Source of the DNA: Epiperipatus broadwayi
Taxonomy: Eukaryota; Onychophora; Udeonychophora; Euonychophora; Peripatidae
Length of the DNA stretch: 64,000 nucleotides
Assembly (NCBI GenBank): GCA_028023455.1
Contig: JAQFVV010000184.1
Span: forward strand, 1,240,001-1,304,000
Direction: 5' to 3'
Shown here one piece after another: positions 36,301 to 47,111 of this stretch. Positions within the stretch are counted from its first letter, which is position 1, and every line of letters begins with the position of its first letter. The notes below the pieces were generated by a model. It worked only from the letters and a program-made list of their open reading frames with translations, was not told where the DNA came from and did not search any database. The position numbers were made by a program, and so were the translations under genes.

Positions 36301-38730
36301 GATTAATATGAAGAGGTGTAGTTTTCAAATTTATTAAAATGTCGTATAGAAAGTATAACTTGTAAAGGATTTTTTATAATATATGCATACAAAATTATTA
36401 ATTCAGAAATGTTATTATATATTCTCAGTGCTAGATGTTTAATAGTTATATATGTTTGTTTATAGGATTGTTAAAATTAATAGAATTAATATTATATATG
36501 TAAGAATAAATTTATTTTTATATATGGAGATATTGTGTGTATGCATAGAAGTGCAAAATACACATTTGTTTGTATATAGACAATGGATAATAAAAAGCTA
36601 TATAAATTTTAAATGTACATAATAAAATGTGCATATATGTGTGCCAGTAAATATATGTAAATGAATATGTATATATGATTAAAACATACAATGATATAAA
36701 TAATATAATACTTTTATCAATTACCATTGTGAAAAAAACTGCTAGGCATATGAAACTGTAAAGAATAAATATAAAAATAAAAAGAATTGTAAAAATAAAA
36801 AGAGGGCAAAATGGAGTAAAATATTTTATTCTTTATAAAAAATAAAAAATAAAAAGAATGAACATTTAACAGAATTCATTATATATATATATATCTTTTT
36901 TCTTTTTGTAAATTCCACATGTCCATTTTTCTCCTCGTCCAAATTTATTCCCTGCATTTTTAAATATTTTTAAATTTTATCATTTACTTCTCATAACAAT
37001 TTTAAAAAGTTATTTGATCTGTTCTTCTGAATAAAAACTTGATAAAATATAAATTTAAATTATTTGTATTTATTATCTTTCTTTAAGCTGAATATAAAAA
37101 AAAATTTGCTACTCCATTTTTTCAAAGTTTACTCCACTTTTTAAATGTTTTTGTATTTTCTTCTACACTCATAACTAATATTTTTCCATTTAGTTGTTCC
37201 AATAATCACCATCTCTCTTCACTTGAAAGCTATCTATGATGTAAATAGTCAAATAAAAGATCATCAACAAATGAAAGCAGAAATTTTTAATATAATTCTT
37301 AATAGAAGTGTCTTTAACATTTACTTTCAATTGATAATTTTTGCCTTAGATAATGACTTTGCAATTTCCAGAATAAATATATAAAAGAACATATTCCAAT
37401 GTGGAAGTATTATGCAACTTGTAAGATAATCATTGTTTTAAACTCATAGATAAAAACTAATAAAGTCATTGTTGTGATTAATGTATGTTCCTGGGTGTTT
37501 TATCAGTTAGAAAGTATGTATAATAAAGTGATAATTATAAAATTTTTAAAAAGGGCATATTGATTAATGAAAAGAACTTAAATAGTTTTGGATTTGCTGT
37601 AAAGTCTAAATTAGAATAACTCTACTATTGGAATTCATAAATGTATGAATGAAAAAGTTAATGATGTGAAAACTTGATAGTGCAATGGTAGCTGCACTAA
37701 TCTTATTAGTGTATATGCTCCAATGTTAGATTCACAAAAAGTCTTTATTTCTTGCTGGATAGTGTTAGTGTTATTACACCATTCCCATTAAAAGATTGAA
37801 CTTCTTGTCTTTGATGGTTTAATGCAAGCATTAGTGCAAACAGTAAACTTTGACTGAAACATGTTGTAAATAACAGTATTGGTGCTATCAATTCAAATGG
37901 TCTCCTATTATTGAATTTTTGCATAATGTATAAACTGATTATCATAAATATTTTGTTTAAGCAGATACATCCATACTCAAAACAATAGTATTAATATATT
38001 AAAAGTACATCTACTTTTCCATTCCTATAAATCAAGATTCGAACTAATACTGATTAAAATTTTGGAAATTTTCAGATTTTAAATAGTTTTTTTTTTTTTT
38101 TCATATAATCTTTTTATAGCTGATTCAAGTAACAACCCAAGATTTTTTGATAAAATCCAGCTTTTCTTAACATTTTAAAGAGTGAAACAAAGATGAAAAC
38201 TGATAAAATATAATCATTCCCTACTAGTTGATAAATCTGGTAAGTATCGCCTTCTCTTTTATTAGAAATGTAAAACTATTGAAGAGGGTTTGTCATGCTG
38301 GCTAATGTGTGTTGGTGAGCAGCCCATCCATGTTCATATACTATATGAATAATCACATAAATAGCTGTGACAACTAGAATATATGGAGTGGGCATTAGGA
38401 ATTTGTCCTGCTCAGTTCCTTTAAGGCCTCCAAAAGGAATCAAAGGGTTCATAGCAAATATATACTTGAAATCTACTAATTATTTCACCTAAGAATTGTA
38501 TATTTTGTATTTCATCATTCATCAAATACAAAAAGAATAAAGTTTTTGACATTGTCTTGATGCATATACATAATGTTTTTAATGCAGTGATGGATAATAA
38601 TACAAAGACTTCTAAAGTGAAAAACTAATAGAACAAACATTTTGTCACTATATTATAATCTATAAAACAAATGCAAAAATTTAAAATGAACACTAGAATA
38701 TAGACATCTTTGACACATAAAACTTAATTC
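33320..38730. other. AT-rich stretch without a recognised gene
   Basis: Contains microsatellites (TA at about 35162-35180) and a possible ribozyme-like motif on the minus strand near 35092-35127. The rest shows no supported gene or repeat. Confidence 0.4.
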
Positions 38731-39107
38731 TTAATTTAATTTAATGCTATGCTGCTAAAGTTCCTGCCTACATTTGATAAGCAAAGTTGCTGACATACCC
38801 TATTATTGCCATCAAGAGGAAGCCCCAGTAGTGAATGCCACCAACCATTGGAAGCATCCGAGTGACCAGCCAACCAATATCCAAAAGCACTACCCCATAG
38901 GACTGATAAACTATACCATGAAACTCGGCATAGTGCTTTACTATTTATCCAAAATTCTTTGCTAAGATTTGTTAAAATAGTGATTTATTTTTTTAATTTT
39001 ATAAATTGTAATTTGCCAGTAAACAATTATACCCTCTTTAATATTCTGCTTTCTTTGTTTAAATAATTTATTTATTAATCATTCTTTTAAATATAAGGGA
39101 TTTGATC

Positions 39108-39945
39108 TCAGACTTTCAAGCATTTTTCAACTATCCACACTATCTCATATAACTGATACACATGACCACACACATATAGAAAAGATAAATAATCACCAAT
39201 ATACATATTTTGTGCTGAACCAGCACTCATCAGTTGGTCCAGATTATCATCTTACACACATATATATGATACAATCAGTGCTCTGTTTTATATTAAGATA
39301 ACAAACTCTCATACTTTAATGGACAGGTTTCAATCTACTACAACTTCTAACTCTTCAACCATTCATATAATTGAAATCTGATGATGAAAAGCTCAAATCC
39401 CATGCTGATGCTAATATTATTATCATGCCCATGTTGACCTCAAATCACTCTGACCTCTCATGTATAGGACCTTCTCCATTTAAATAGATATAAGAGGAAT
39501 GGGCAGGATACAGGCTTAATGTATAAATATTTGAAATACAGCCGTTCTTCACATACCTAGAGCCTAATTGTAAACATGGGCATGGCAGTAATATTGGTAG
39601 CAGCATGGGATTTGAGCTTTTCATCATCAGATTTCAATGGTATGAAAGGCTGAAGAATTGGAAGTTTGAGTAGATTGAAGCTTATCCATTAAAGTATGAT
39701 GGTTTGCTATCTTAATATAAAACTGAGCACTGATTATATGTGTGTGTGTGTGTGTGTGGTAGAGGACAACCTGGACCAACTGATGAGTGCTGGTTCAGCA
39801 TGAAATATGGATATTGGTGATTATTTAGCTTTTCTCCATGTGTGTAGTCATGTGTATCAGTGGCAGGAGATAGTGTTGATAATTGAAGGATGCTTGAAAG
39901 TCTGAGTTCAAATCCCTTATATTTACAATTAGGCTCCAGGTATGT
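39108..39945. repeat. Fold-back element FB2, copy 1
   Basis: Arms of roughly 350 bp (39108-39450 and 39585-39945) are reverse complements. For example 'ctgaaccagcactcatcagt' on the left and its complement near 39780, and 'aaatctgatgatgaaaagct' against 'agcttttcatcatcagattt'. The right arm carries a TG microsatellite (39741-39758). Outer ends read 'gggatttga(a/t)ctcagacttt', which resembles a tRNA box B. The loop (about 39505-39580) is an inverted copy of the right flank. Confidence 0.8.
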
Positions 39946-40656
39946 GAAGAGTGCTTGTATTTCAAATATTTAATCATTCTTTTAAAATCTGTTTTCCTTA
40001 TTTATATAAAATATTTTTATTTTATTATTAAAATGTTTTCCTTATTGTATTATAACACACAATTAATTGTACATATTAAGGAAGATCAACTATTGTAATA
40101 TACTGGATCCTTCTTAAATCTAGACTTATTAAAAATCAGGTGAAAGAGGCAATTTTAGTAAAAATATATTCAGTAACTAAAACATTTAATGTTATCTAAA
40201 AGAAGTCCATTACTTCTGTCAAATCAAGACATATAAATCCCTATTTTCCTTGATTCTAATTTATTTTATTATCCAGCTATTTTAAACTTGTCCATTTAAA
40301 ATCTGTTATTTCAAATAGTAAGCTGAGTCATTAAGGGCAGTTACAAATGGTTTATAAACAATTTTCAATTTTAAAATTAAAACCTAGTGATAAGAAAATA
40401 TGTTAAAACTTTATTTTCTGTTTTGGGAAGGGACAAGTATACTGTGTACAGGTGAGTTATAAACAACTTGCAATTTTAAGTAAAATTAAGTTTGACCAAA
40501 ATAAAAGTTAAAACTTTTATTTTTAAAAGGGACTAGTATATATGTATATTGCAGATACGCTATTTTAATTCTATAAAACTTGTGATATAATTAATGAAAT
40601 ATATATGCATACTGCAGGTACTCTGTTGTCAATTCTATAAAACTTATGATATAAAT

Positions 40657-40762
40657 GTCTTGCATTGGTGGTCGAGAGGTCAGCGCGACTGCCTTGCACT
40701 TGCAGGCAGTTGCCCGGGTTGCGGGTTCACGTCCTGGCCGATGCTATGACACTTAAAAAAAA
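40657..40762 (+). mobile_element. tRNA-derived SINE, best-preserved copy
   Basis: Box A-like TGGTCGAGAGG at 40669-40679 and box B-like GGTTCACGTCC at 40724-40734 with a self-complementary 'ctgcc...ggcag' between them, then 'ctggccgatgctatgacac' and an A-tract. The 17-bp target duplication AAACTTATG.TATAAAT-type (40640-40656 and 40763-40779) has one mismatch. Total about 105 bp, a tRNA-like head with almost no body. Transcribed by Pol III and mobilised by a LINE in known families. Confidence 0.85.
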
Positions 40763-41124
40763 AAACTTATGAAATAAATAAATATATGATGCAATAGTTT
40801 ATTCCATAAAACTTGTAATACCATTTAATATATATATGTATTATAATTGTTAGAGTGTCTATCGATATTTCCTTCTATATGTAAGACCTATGGGGTTGAC
40901 CTCTAATTAAGCAGGGGAATAATTTTATTGGCAGAAATTTTTTTGCATATATAATTGCATAGGCCCTGGTTTAGCCGCGTATAATAGATGTATGCATATT
41001 ATAAATTTATGACATGACTATTTATGTTTTATTTTGTATAGATTTAAATTTTATGGCCGAATATTCTGGGTTGTCTAATTTCATGTTTATTTTATTGCAT
41101 TTCTTTTTTATTGCATTTCTTCAG

Positions 41125-41269
41125 CAGGCATATATTCCTTTGGAAGATTTAATTTGCCGGGTCCCTTTTGAATATGATCCATGCAAATGTGGGAATATTC
41201 CTCTTACTTCAGACCCAGAACACCTACATTTTATATCACTAACTGGGAAGTATATTGTTCCTGTTGTTG
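41125..41269 (+). CDS. Possible internal exon of an unidentified gene
   Basis: An open stretch of about 48 codons lies between a good acceptor (pyrimidine tract, ttcttcag) and a donor G|GTGAGA at 41270. It begins 'QAYIPLEDLICRVPFEYDPC' and ends 'LTGKYIVPVV', with a CKC cluster and protein-like composition. The acceptor is a tandem NAGNAG (cagcag), so one Gln could be optional. I do not recognise the family. Its acceptor and first codons are also present in the diverged duplicate at 26884-26895, where the frame soon stops. It could equally be part of a transposon in the dispersed repeat. Confidence 0.3.
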
Positions 41270-41601
41270 GTGAGATTTATTGATGATTATGGGAAAGATG
41301 CTCATTTCTTCCTACCATGATCCATTTATTTCATAGGGACTTTGAGTATGTCTTTGTGGAGGTGAGCATATTCCAGTCTACCCTGTTATTGGATTGTCTC
41401 TTACTTTAGAAACCTAGTACTGCCTCCCTTATGTATGTTAAAGCCTGATATTTCAGCATTGATGTGTCCTGATCATGAGAGCTATGTGATCATCTATTTT
41501 AACCATATTTTATAGAGTTAATTAAACTTACCCTGCTTCATTATCGTGTACATGCTTGAGGGATATCTTCCCCAAAGAACAAATATGCATATAATCTGAG
41601 G

Positions 41602-41653
<52 letters not shown>

Positions 41654-42520
41654 AAACTTTTGACATATGTAATCACTAATTAATGTAATTGCCACTATCT
41701 CCAATGAGCCTAGCAACAAATTAAGCAATAGTCATTTCTTTTGTTCATTTTTTTTTTGTTTATAATTTTATTACTAATAAATTGTTTGTATTTTCACCTA
41801 TATATTGCATTTTCACATATATATTGCATTGGGCGTCTTGTTTGCCACAGGAAAGTCATATGGTTATAATCTAATTCTAGGAGTCTCTCCCTCTCCTTGA
41901 TCACTAAGTCAAATAAAATGAAGTATTATGTGGCATGGGAATGAGTTGTGGTGGTTTAAATCATGATTTAAGTTACTCTACTAATGAAAGCAGAATCTTA
42001 AAGTAGATTAAAGTTGAAATTTAAAAAATCCAAAAACTAATGACAAAAATATTGTACATACTTTTGTTTAAAAATATATTCTTAGATTATATATTGTAAC
42101 AATTTTAGTCATAAAAATAATTAAAAAGCTGATTAATTCTGATATCAAAAAATTCCAAAACAAAGGTCCTTGTAAAATGGTGGACATCAACATCTTAATT
42201 ATTAATTTAATTCATTTATTTTTTTAAAAATCTCTTTTAAATCTCTAATAGTGAAAATGCTATGTATATTTTTTTTAAAAGTACTGTAAATGAATATATT
42301 GTAAATGTTTAAAAACAAAATTCCAATATTAAAAAAAAGTTCAAAATAAGTAAGTAAAAATGACAGATATCCAAAACTTGATTATCAATTTAATTTGCTT
42401 ATCATTTTTATCTTTAGTGATATATTATTTTTCAAAATACTTTTGTTGGTGCAAACATATACTGCAATAATTTTAATTGTGTGCCATAAAATTAGAATTT
42501 GTAAGCTGATTAACAATATT
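41270..42520. other. AT-rich stretch with TA microsatellite
   Basis: A long uninterrupted TA dinucleotide run lies at about 41605-41651. Nothing else was supported. Confidence 0.45.
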
Positions 42521-42589
42521 AAATAAATCAATACCAGTATATTGTAAATACTGAACTTTAAGATGTAATTAAAAAAAGATTTGAACTTT

Positions 42590-42727
42590 CAAGCTCCCTT
42601 CAGCTATTCACTCCATCTTATATAACCAATAAACATGACCATATACAAGTAGAAAATATAAATGATCTTCAATATACATATCTCATGTTAAACCAGCACT
42701 CATCAGTTGGTCCATACTATCATTCTC

Positions 42728-42776
<49 letters not shown>

Positions 42777-43390
42777 GCATATATTTTATATATATATATA
42801 TATATATAAAATCAATGCTCAATTTACATTAAGATAGCAATTTTTTAAACTTTAATGGACAGACTATAATCCTCTTCACCTTCCAACTCTTCAGCCATCT
42901 GCCTTATTGAAAATCTGATGATGGAATGTTCAAACCTTTGTTGATTCCAATATTGTTGTCATACCCATGTTGATCTTAAGTCACTCTGATCCCTCATATA
43001 TATGACCTTAATGTGTCTGTTTGAATACACAGAGGGATGAGCAGAATTCAGTGATAAATCAATACAAGTATATTGTAAATACCAAACTTTAAGATGTATG
43101 ACAACAATATTGGCATCAACAAGAGTTTGAAGATTTCATCATCAGATTTTCAATAAGGTGGATGACTGAAGAGTTGGATGGTGGAGAGAATTGAAGTCTG
43201 TCCATTAAAGTTTAAATACTTGTTATCTTAATATAAATTGAGCATTGTTTATATATATACATATATATATGTGGAGGGGGGATGATGATCTGGACAAATG
43301 GTGAGTGCTGGTTCAGCACAAAATACATTTTGCACATATGTATGGTTATGTTTATCAGTTATATAAGAAAGAGTGGATAGCTAAAGGAGG
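42590..43390. repeat. Fold-back element FB2, copy 2
   Basis: Arms 42590-42990 and 43100-43390 are inverted and related to copy 1 ('aaccagcactcatcagttgg' on the left, 'gagtgctggttcagc' on the right; 'tctgatgatgga' against 'atcatcagatt'). TA microsatellites have expanded in both arms (about 42727-42807 and 43247-43270). The segment just before the right arm (43048-43097) is a direct copy of the left flank (42521-42570). Confidence 0.8.
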
Positions 43391-43399
43391 TTTTTGTTT

Positions 43400-44060
43400 A
43401 AGTTATAGAAAACTAAGTGTTAAACATGGAATTGCTAAATTGATGAATACCATTAACTGAAATATAGAAAAGTATTACAATATGCACAATTATAATATGC
43501 ACAATTAGCTAAAATAAAAAACACTTGTTTATGATTTTTTCAATATTTCAGCTTTAAGCAAAGCATTAAACATCATTGCTACATTTTATGAGCTTATTTA
43601 TAATTAGTTTTCTTTTTCTTTTTTTTTTTCTTTTGCAATTAATTCAATTTTATTAGTTTTTTGCCTTTAGATTCTTTTAGCATAGGTATAAATATTAATT
43701 TTAATGATGAGTCAGAAAAGTAGTTTGAAAAATTTATCTGTACTGAAGTGAAAAAAAATTATAATATAAAAAAAAAAGAAAAACAATTGTAAAACAATAG
43801 GCAATTTAAATTTTGAATACGGTATGTTTAAATCAATAATCTACATTATTTTTAAAATATGACAAATTAAAAAGTAAATAGATTAATAAAAAGGATTTCA
43901 TTTAAAAAGTTTACATTGTGGCATTATAGAACTAATGAAAATTCTTCTTAATAATTAAAGCAAATGGCAAGTAATAGCATCAATATGGCAATTATTTGTG
44001 AAAAGATTTAGCAATTGTTTGAAGAATTTTTATGTATATAAATACTATTCCTGTGAAGGA
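43400..44060. other. AT-rich stretch without a recognised gene
   Basis: Nothing supported on either strand. Confidence 0.4.
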
Positions 44061-44065
44061 TTTTG

Positions 44066-44170
44066 TTACCAAAAAAGTAAAATTCCCTGGATTAAAAAAT
44101 AACCTATATTGTACACTTTAAAAGTAACTTCTAGCAGAATTAGGACATTGCTGAAAATTATATCACAAAA
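44066..44170 (+). repeat. Direct repeat flanking the FB1-D/LTR complex, left copy
   Basis: 'accaaaaaagtaa.attc.ctggatt' through 'gttaggacattgctga' matches 47243-47352. The right copy is itself followed by a partial repeat of the sequence from 47188 at 47366 (period 178 bp). A local duplication therefore predates or accompanies the FB1 insertion. Confidence 0.7.
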
Positions 44171-44187
44171 AAAAAAAAAAAAAACAA

Positions 44188-44373
44188 GCAAAACTCACTA
44201 AATGTATTGCCACACACAGCAAGCTAGAGTAATCAATGGATGCCAGAAGGCTTGTGCATAAAATCCCCATCTAGTGCCTACTCATCCAATATCCCCAGAC
44301 TAGTTTCTGGCTTATGGCATTGATTACTCTAGCTTGCTGTGTGTGGCAATACGTATAGTGAGTTTTGCCTGTT
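44188..44373. repeat. Fold-back element FB1, copy D, part left of the LTR element
   Basis: Arms 44188-44235 and 44323-44371 are exact or nearly exact complements with a copy-specific outer part ('gccacacacagcaagct'). The inner part matches copy A. The element's remaining flank is found at 47112-47172, where 'ctgttttaacagtta' to 'tgatgtttattggc' continues, reverse complement to the left flank of copies B and C. Confidence 0.8.
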
Positions 44374-44862
44374 TGTTGTATCTGTTTGTTGAGAAATAAA
44401 CAGCGAGTTTACTAGAGACAATTTACTCCAGAAGTTTTCGCGTATTTACTTGAAAATAAAAATAATTATAATGGAAAATAATTATAATTGAAAACAAGCT
44501 GTGTGATTTAATTTTAATTGAAAATAAAAATAACTAATTATAATGGAAATAATTATAATTAAAAACAAGTTGTGGGGATTATTTTTATCAGAGATAAAAA
44601 AAACTAATTAAAGTTAAGAACAATCAAAATGGAGTTGGAAAACAAGCGATTAAGATTTCAGAATGTAGCAAATAAGACTTAACAAAAGAACTCAGAGGAA
44701 TATATAAACTGCTAAAGGAAAACATCACGCACTTGTTACAGTTTTGTTAACAGAAGAAGTTAGTTTCATATATTTTAGCTATAATTCTTTGTACTCGTTT
44801 ATCTTATCGATCGGATTGTGTTTTTCTACCCCTCTGAAAAACTTAGGGGGGAAGACATTACA
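44374..44862 (+). repeat. 5' LTR of the Ty3-type element
   Basis: 489 bp. TATA-like 'atatataaactgct' near 44700. Differs from the 3' LTR by scattered substitutions and by lacking a block of about 63 bp near 44757. Confidence 0.85.
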
Positions 44863-44953
44863 AGATTGGCACAGTCTAAATTTTTGAACCTAGTGAAACT
44901 TGAAAGAATAAGCCAGATGAGAAAGACAACCGATACTATTGGAAACAAGTAAA

Positions 44954-45641
44954 ATGTCATTAGGACAAAGCAGTATTCCTGAATTTAGTATTGAAAATGC
45001 CGAGGAATGGTCTCTCTATATAATGCAATTGGTAAAAATTTTCAAGTTAAATGGGATATAAAGATAATGAAAAAAAAGTGGCCACACTTTTATGTTTAGC
45101 TGGATGAAAAGTTATTGAAATTGTTAATAAATTACGGGATGGACCGATAACCGATGGAGTACAGTTTGAAGATATAATTAAAAAATTAATGAACTATTTT
45201 AGCCTGAAGCCATCTAGACATGTAGCTAGATTAACTTTGAGAAGTAGAAAGCAAGCCAGGGAGGAAAAAATTAAAGACTATGATATAGCATTAAAACAGT
45301 TGGCAAAAAACTGTGATTATGGTGAATTTTTAGAACAAGCTTTGCTGGGTCAATTATTGTGGGGAATGCACAATGAAAGATTGCAACTGACATTGTTAAT
45401 GGAAAGTGACTTATCATATGAAGTGGCTATTAAAAAAGGAATAGCATATGAAGCAGTAATTGAGCAAGCCATAACTTTTAGAAACAACTCAGAAGAGATC
45501 AGAAAGATGGCAGTTTATAAAACAGATCGAAGTCAGCAGCTGAAGAATAAAAATCTTAACAGAGAAAAAATGTTAACAGTGAAATGTTTCTGCTGTGGTA
45601 AAACTGGCCATGTATCTAAGAATTGCAAATGGAGAAAATAA
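44954..45641 (+). pseudogene. Gag relic, K02A2.6-like Ty3 group
   Basis: An ATG at 44954 opens a frame that reads 'ENAEEWSLYIMQLVKIF', then is broken near 45050-45110 by a frameshift and a stop. A clean frame from 45189 has 'MNYFSLKPSRHVARL', 'YDIALKQLAKNCDYG', 'LLWGMHNERLQL' and 'SYEVAIKKGIAYEA', the usual order of capsid-region motifs in this Gag group, and ends with a canonical CX2CX4HX4C zinc knuckle at about residues 133-146. A second, degraded cysteine cluster follows the stop. The role is RNA packaging and particle assembly. Broken here. Confidence 0.8.
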
Positions 45642-45779
45642 AACTATTTTAACTGTGAATTTAATGAACATTTAGCAGCTGTATGCAAAAAAAAAACACG
45701 TCAAAACAAAATATAATCCAGATACAGATGGTACAACATATACCATTAACTATGTATCAACTAAGGAGCAAAGAATGGC

Positions 45780-46236
45780 CATGAGAGATAGGACCATTTC
45801 ACAAAGACAAAGAGAGATCACTAAACTACAAGAATTTCCAGTCAAGGAACCAAGAATTAGTTATCATACTTCAGAAAAAGACGCAATCTGAGTTACAACA
45901 CAACTTGCAGTTACACGACCTGAAAAGTTATAATTCCAAATTACAAAATGAACTGGAAGAATTTCAAGGAAGTTTGAAGGCTTCTAGACAATGAGTAACA
46001 TAATTAGAATGTAGTGTAACCAATGCAAGCATCTCTAGTCAGCAATATAAAAAGACAACTAAAGAACTATCAAAAGAAGTGCACAAATTAAAACTGGATG
46101 TTTATGAATTAAATAAAGTAAAAGAAGAACTTGAACAACAAAATTCAGAACTTAGTGAAAAATTACAAAGCAAATTTTCAGAATGTCAGAGTTTTGAAAG
46201 ATCGAATGAAGATTTAAAAAGTGAACTCGCAAGCTG
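45780..46236 (+). pseudogene. Coiled-coil coding segment inside the LTR element, probably acquired
   Basis: The frame ending at the stops near 46237 reads with only two nearby stops (around 45994-46005) through a long heptad-like, Glu/Lys/Gln/Leu-rich protein, for example 'SKLQNELEEFQGSLKASRQ', 'LECSVTNASISSQQYKK' and 'KVKEELEQQNSELSEKLQ'. This is a long coiled coil of the centrosome/cilium or motor-tail type and unlike any Ty3 protease, RT or integrase. It sits between Gag and the Pol tail. I infer capture of a host transcript; an old independent insertion is the alternative. The exact source gene is not recognised. Confidence 0.6.
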
Positions 46237-46439
46237 AAGCTGAAAGTGAAACAGATACTTTCAAGGATTTTTTGGAAGAGCAGCAATCGTGGGACAGTGG
46301 GCTGCCAGAGCCAAAGACCGGAGAACGGGAAAAAACTCAGAGTTTCTCCAAGTGGGAGAAAAAAGCACTCAAAGCGGTGAGAAAAGGGAAGAGTTTACAC
46401 AAATTTCAAGGTTATATCGATTAATCGGAAAAATCAAGT

Positions 46440-46521
46440 GTTTCTCCAAGCTGAAAAAGAGAAATCGCCCAGACCTCTATGGAATAAAAGAAAACTGCAC
46501 AGATTAGATGATTATGAGTAA
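46440..46521 (+). pseudogene. Pol C-terminal tail
   Basis: One frame reads 'EKSPRPLWNKRKLHRLDDYE' and stops at 46519-46521, just before the 3' LTR. Basic tails ending in an Arg/Leu/Asp motif right before the 3' LTR are typical of the Pol end in this Ty3 group. The stretch 46237-46440 between this and the coiled coil is open in two frames but not recognised. Confidence 0.5.
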
Positions 46522-46559
46522 CATAAATAAACTCTAACTTCTGGAGTTAGGGTAGGAAG

Positions 46560-47111
46560 TGTTGTATTCATTTATTGAGAAATAAACAGCAAGTTTACTA
46601 GAGACAATTTACTCCAGAAGTTTTCATGTATTTAGTTGAAAGTAAACATAATTATAATGGAAAATAATTATAATTGAAAACAAGCTGTGGGATTTAATTT
46701 TAATTGAAAATAAAAATAATTAATAATAATGGAAATAATTATTAATAAAAACAAATTGTGGGGATTATTTTTATCAGAGATAACAATAACTAATTAAAGT
46801 TAAGAACAATCAAAACGGAGTTGGAAAACATGCGATTAAGATTTCGAATGTAGCAGATAAGACTTAACAAAAGAACTCAGAGGGATATATAAAGTGCTAG
46901 AGGAAAACATCGTTCACTTGTTACAGTTTTGTTAACAGAAGAATTTGGATACGTAAAGCGGTTAAGAGCTATTTGCGGCACAATGGTTAAGAGTTGTTGC
47001 AGCCGAGTTTCATATATTTTAGCTATAATTCTTTGTACTTGTTTATGTTATCGATTGGATTGTAAGTGTTTTTCTACCCCTCTGAAAAACTTAGAGATGA
47101 AAACATTACAC
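46560..47111 (+). repeat. 3' LTR of the Ty3-type element
   Basis: 552 bp. TATA-like 'gatatataaagtgct' near 46883. Contains about 63 bp ('tttggatacgtaaagc' to 'gttgcagccga', about 46944-47006) that the 5' LTR lacks. Confidence 0.85.

Larger units (their letters stand above)
38735..41127 (+). repeat. Dispersed repeat, copy 2 (pair with 25.6-26.9 kb)
   Basis: Same block order as copy 1, enlarged by the FB2 element at 39108-39945 and the SINE at 40657-40762. The similarity ends in the acceptor-like 'tttcttcagcaggcatat'. No domain recognised. It may be an old segmental duplication or an unclassified transposon. Confidence 0.7.
44374..47111 (+). mobile_element. Ty3-type LTR retrotransposon, internally rearranged
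   Basis: Two LTRs (44374-44862 and 46560-47111), each starting TGTTGTA and ending ATTACA, enclose 1.7 kb. The 5-bp target duplication CTGTT is perfect (44369-44373 and 47112-47116) and reconstitutes the FB1 sequence seen in copies B and C. Inside are a Gag relic, a coiled-coil segment and a Pol C-terminal tail; protease, RT, RNase H and most of the integrase are absent. A purine-rich stretch precedes the 3' LTR (46543-46559). After the 5' LTR comes 'agattggcacagtc', a possible primer site whose tRNA I could not name. Non-autonomous and probably inactive. Confidence 0.85.

Noticed and set aside
41605-42810. TA-rich blocks as a possible origin or matrix attachment region
   Set aside because: They are plain dinucleotide microsatellites, which are common across this window; nothing else supports such a role.
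46221-46507. Two overlapping open frames of about 70 codons as separate genes
   Set aside because: They lie in the rearranged interior of the LTR element; only the last part resembles the Pol tail, and neither has its own start signal.
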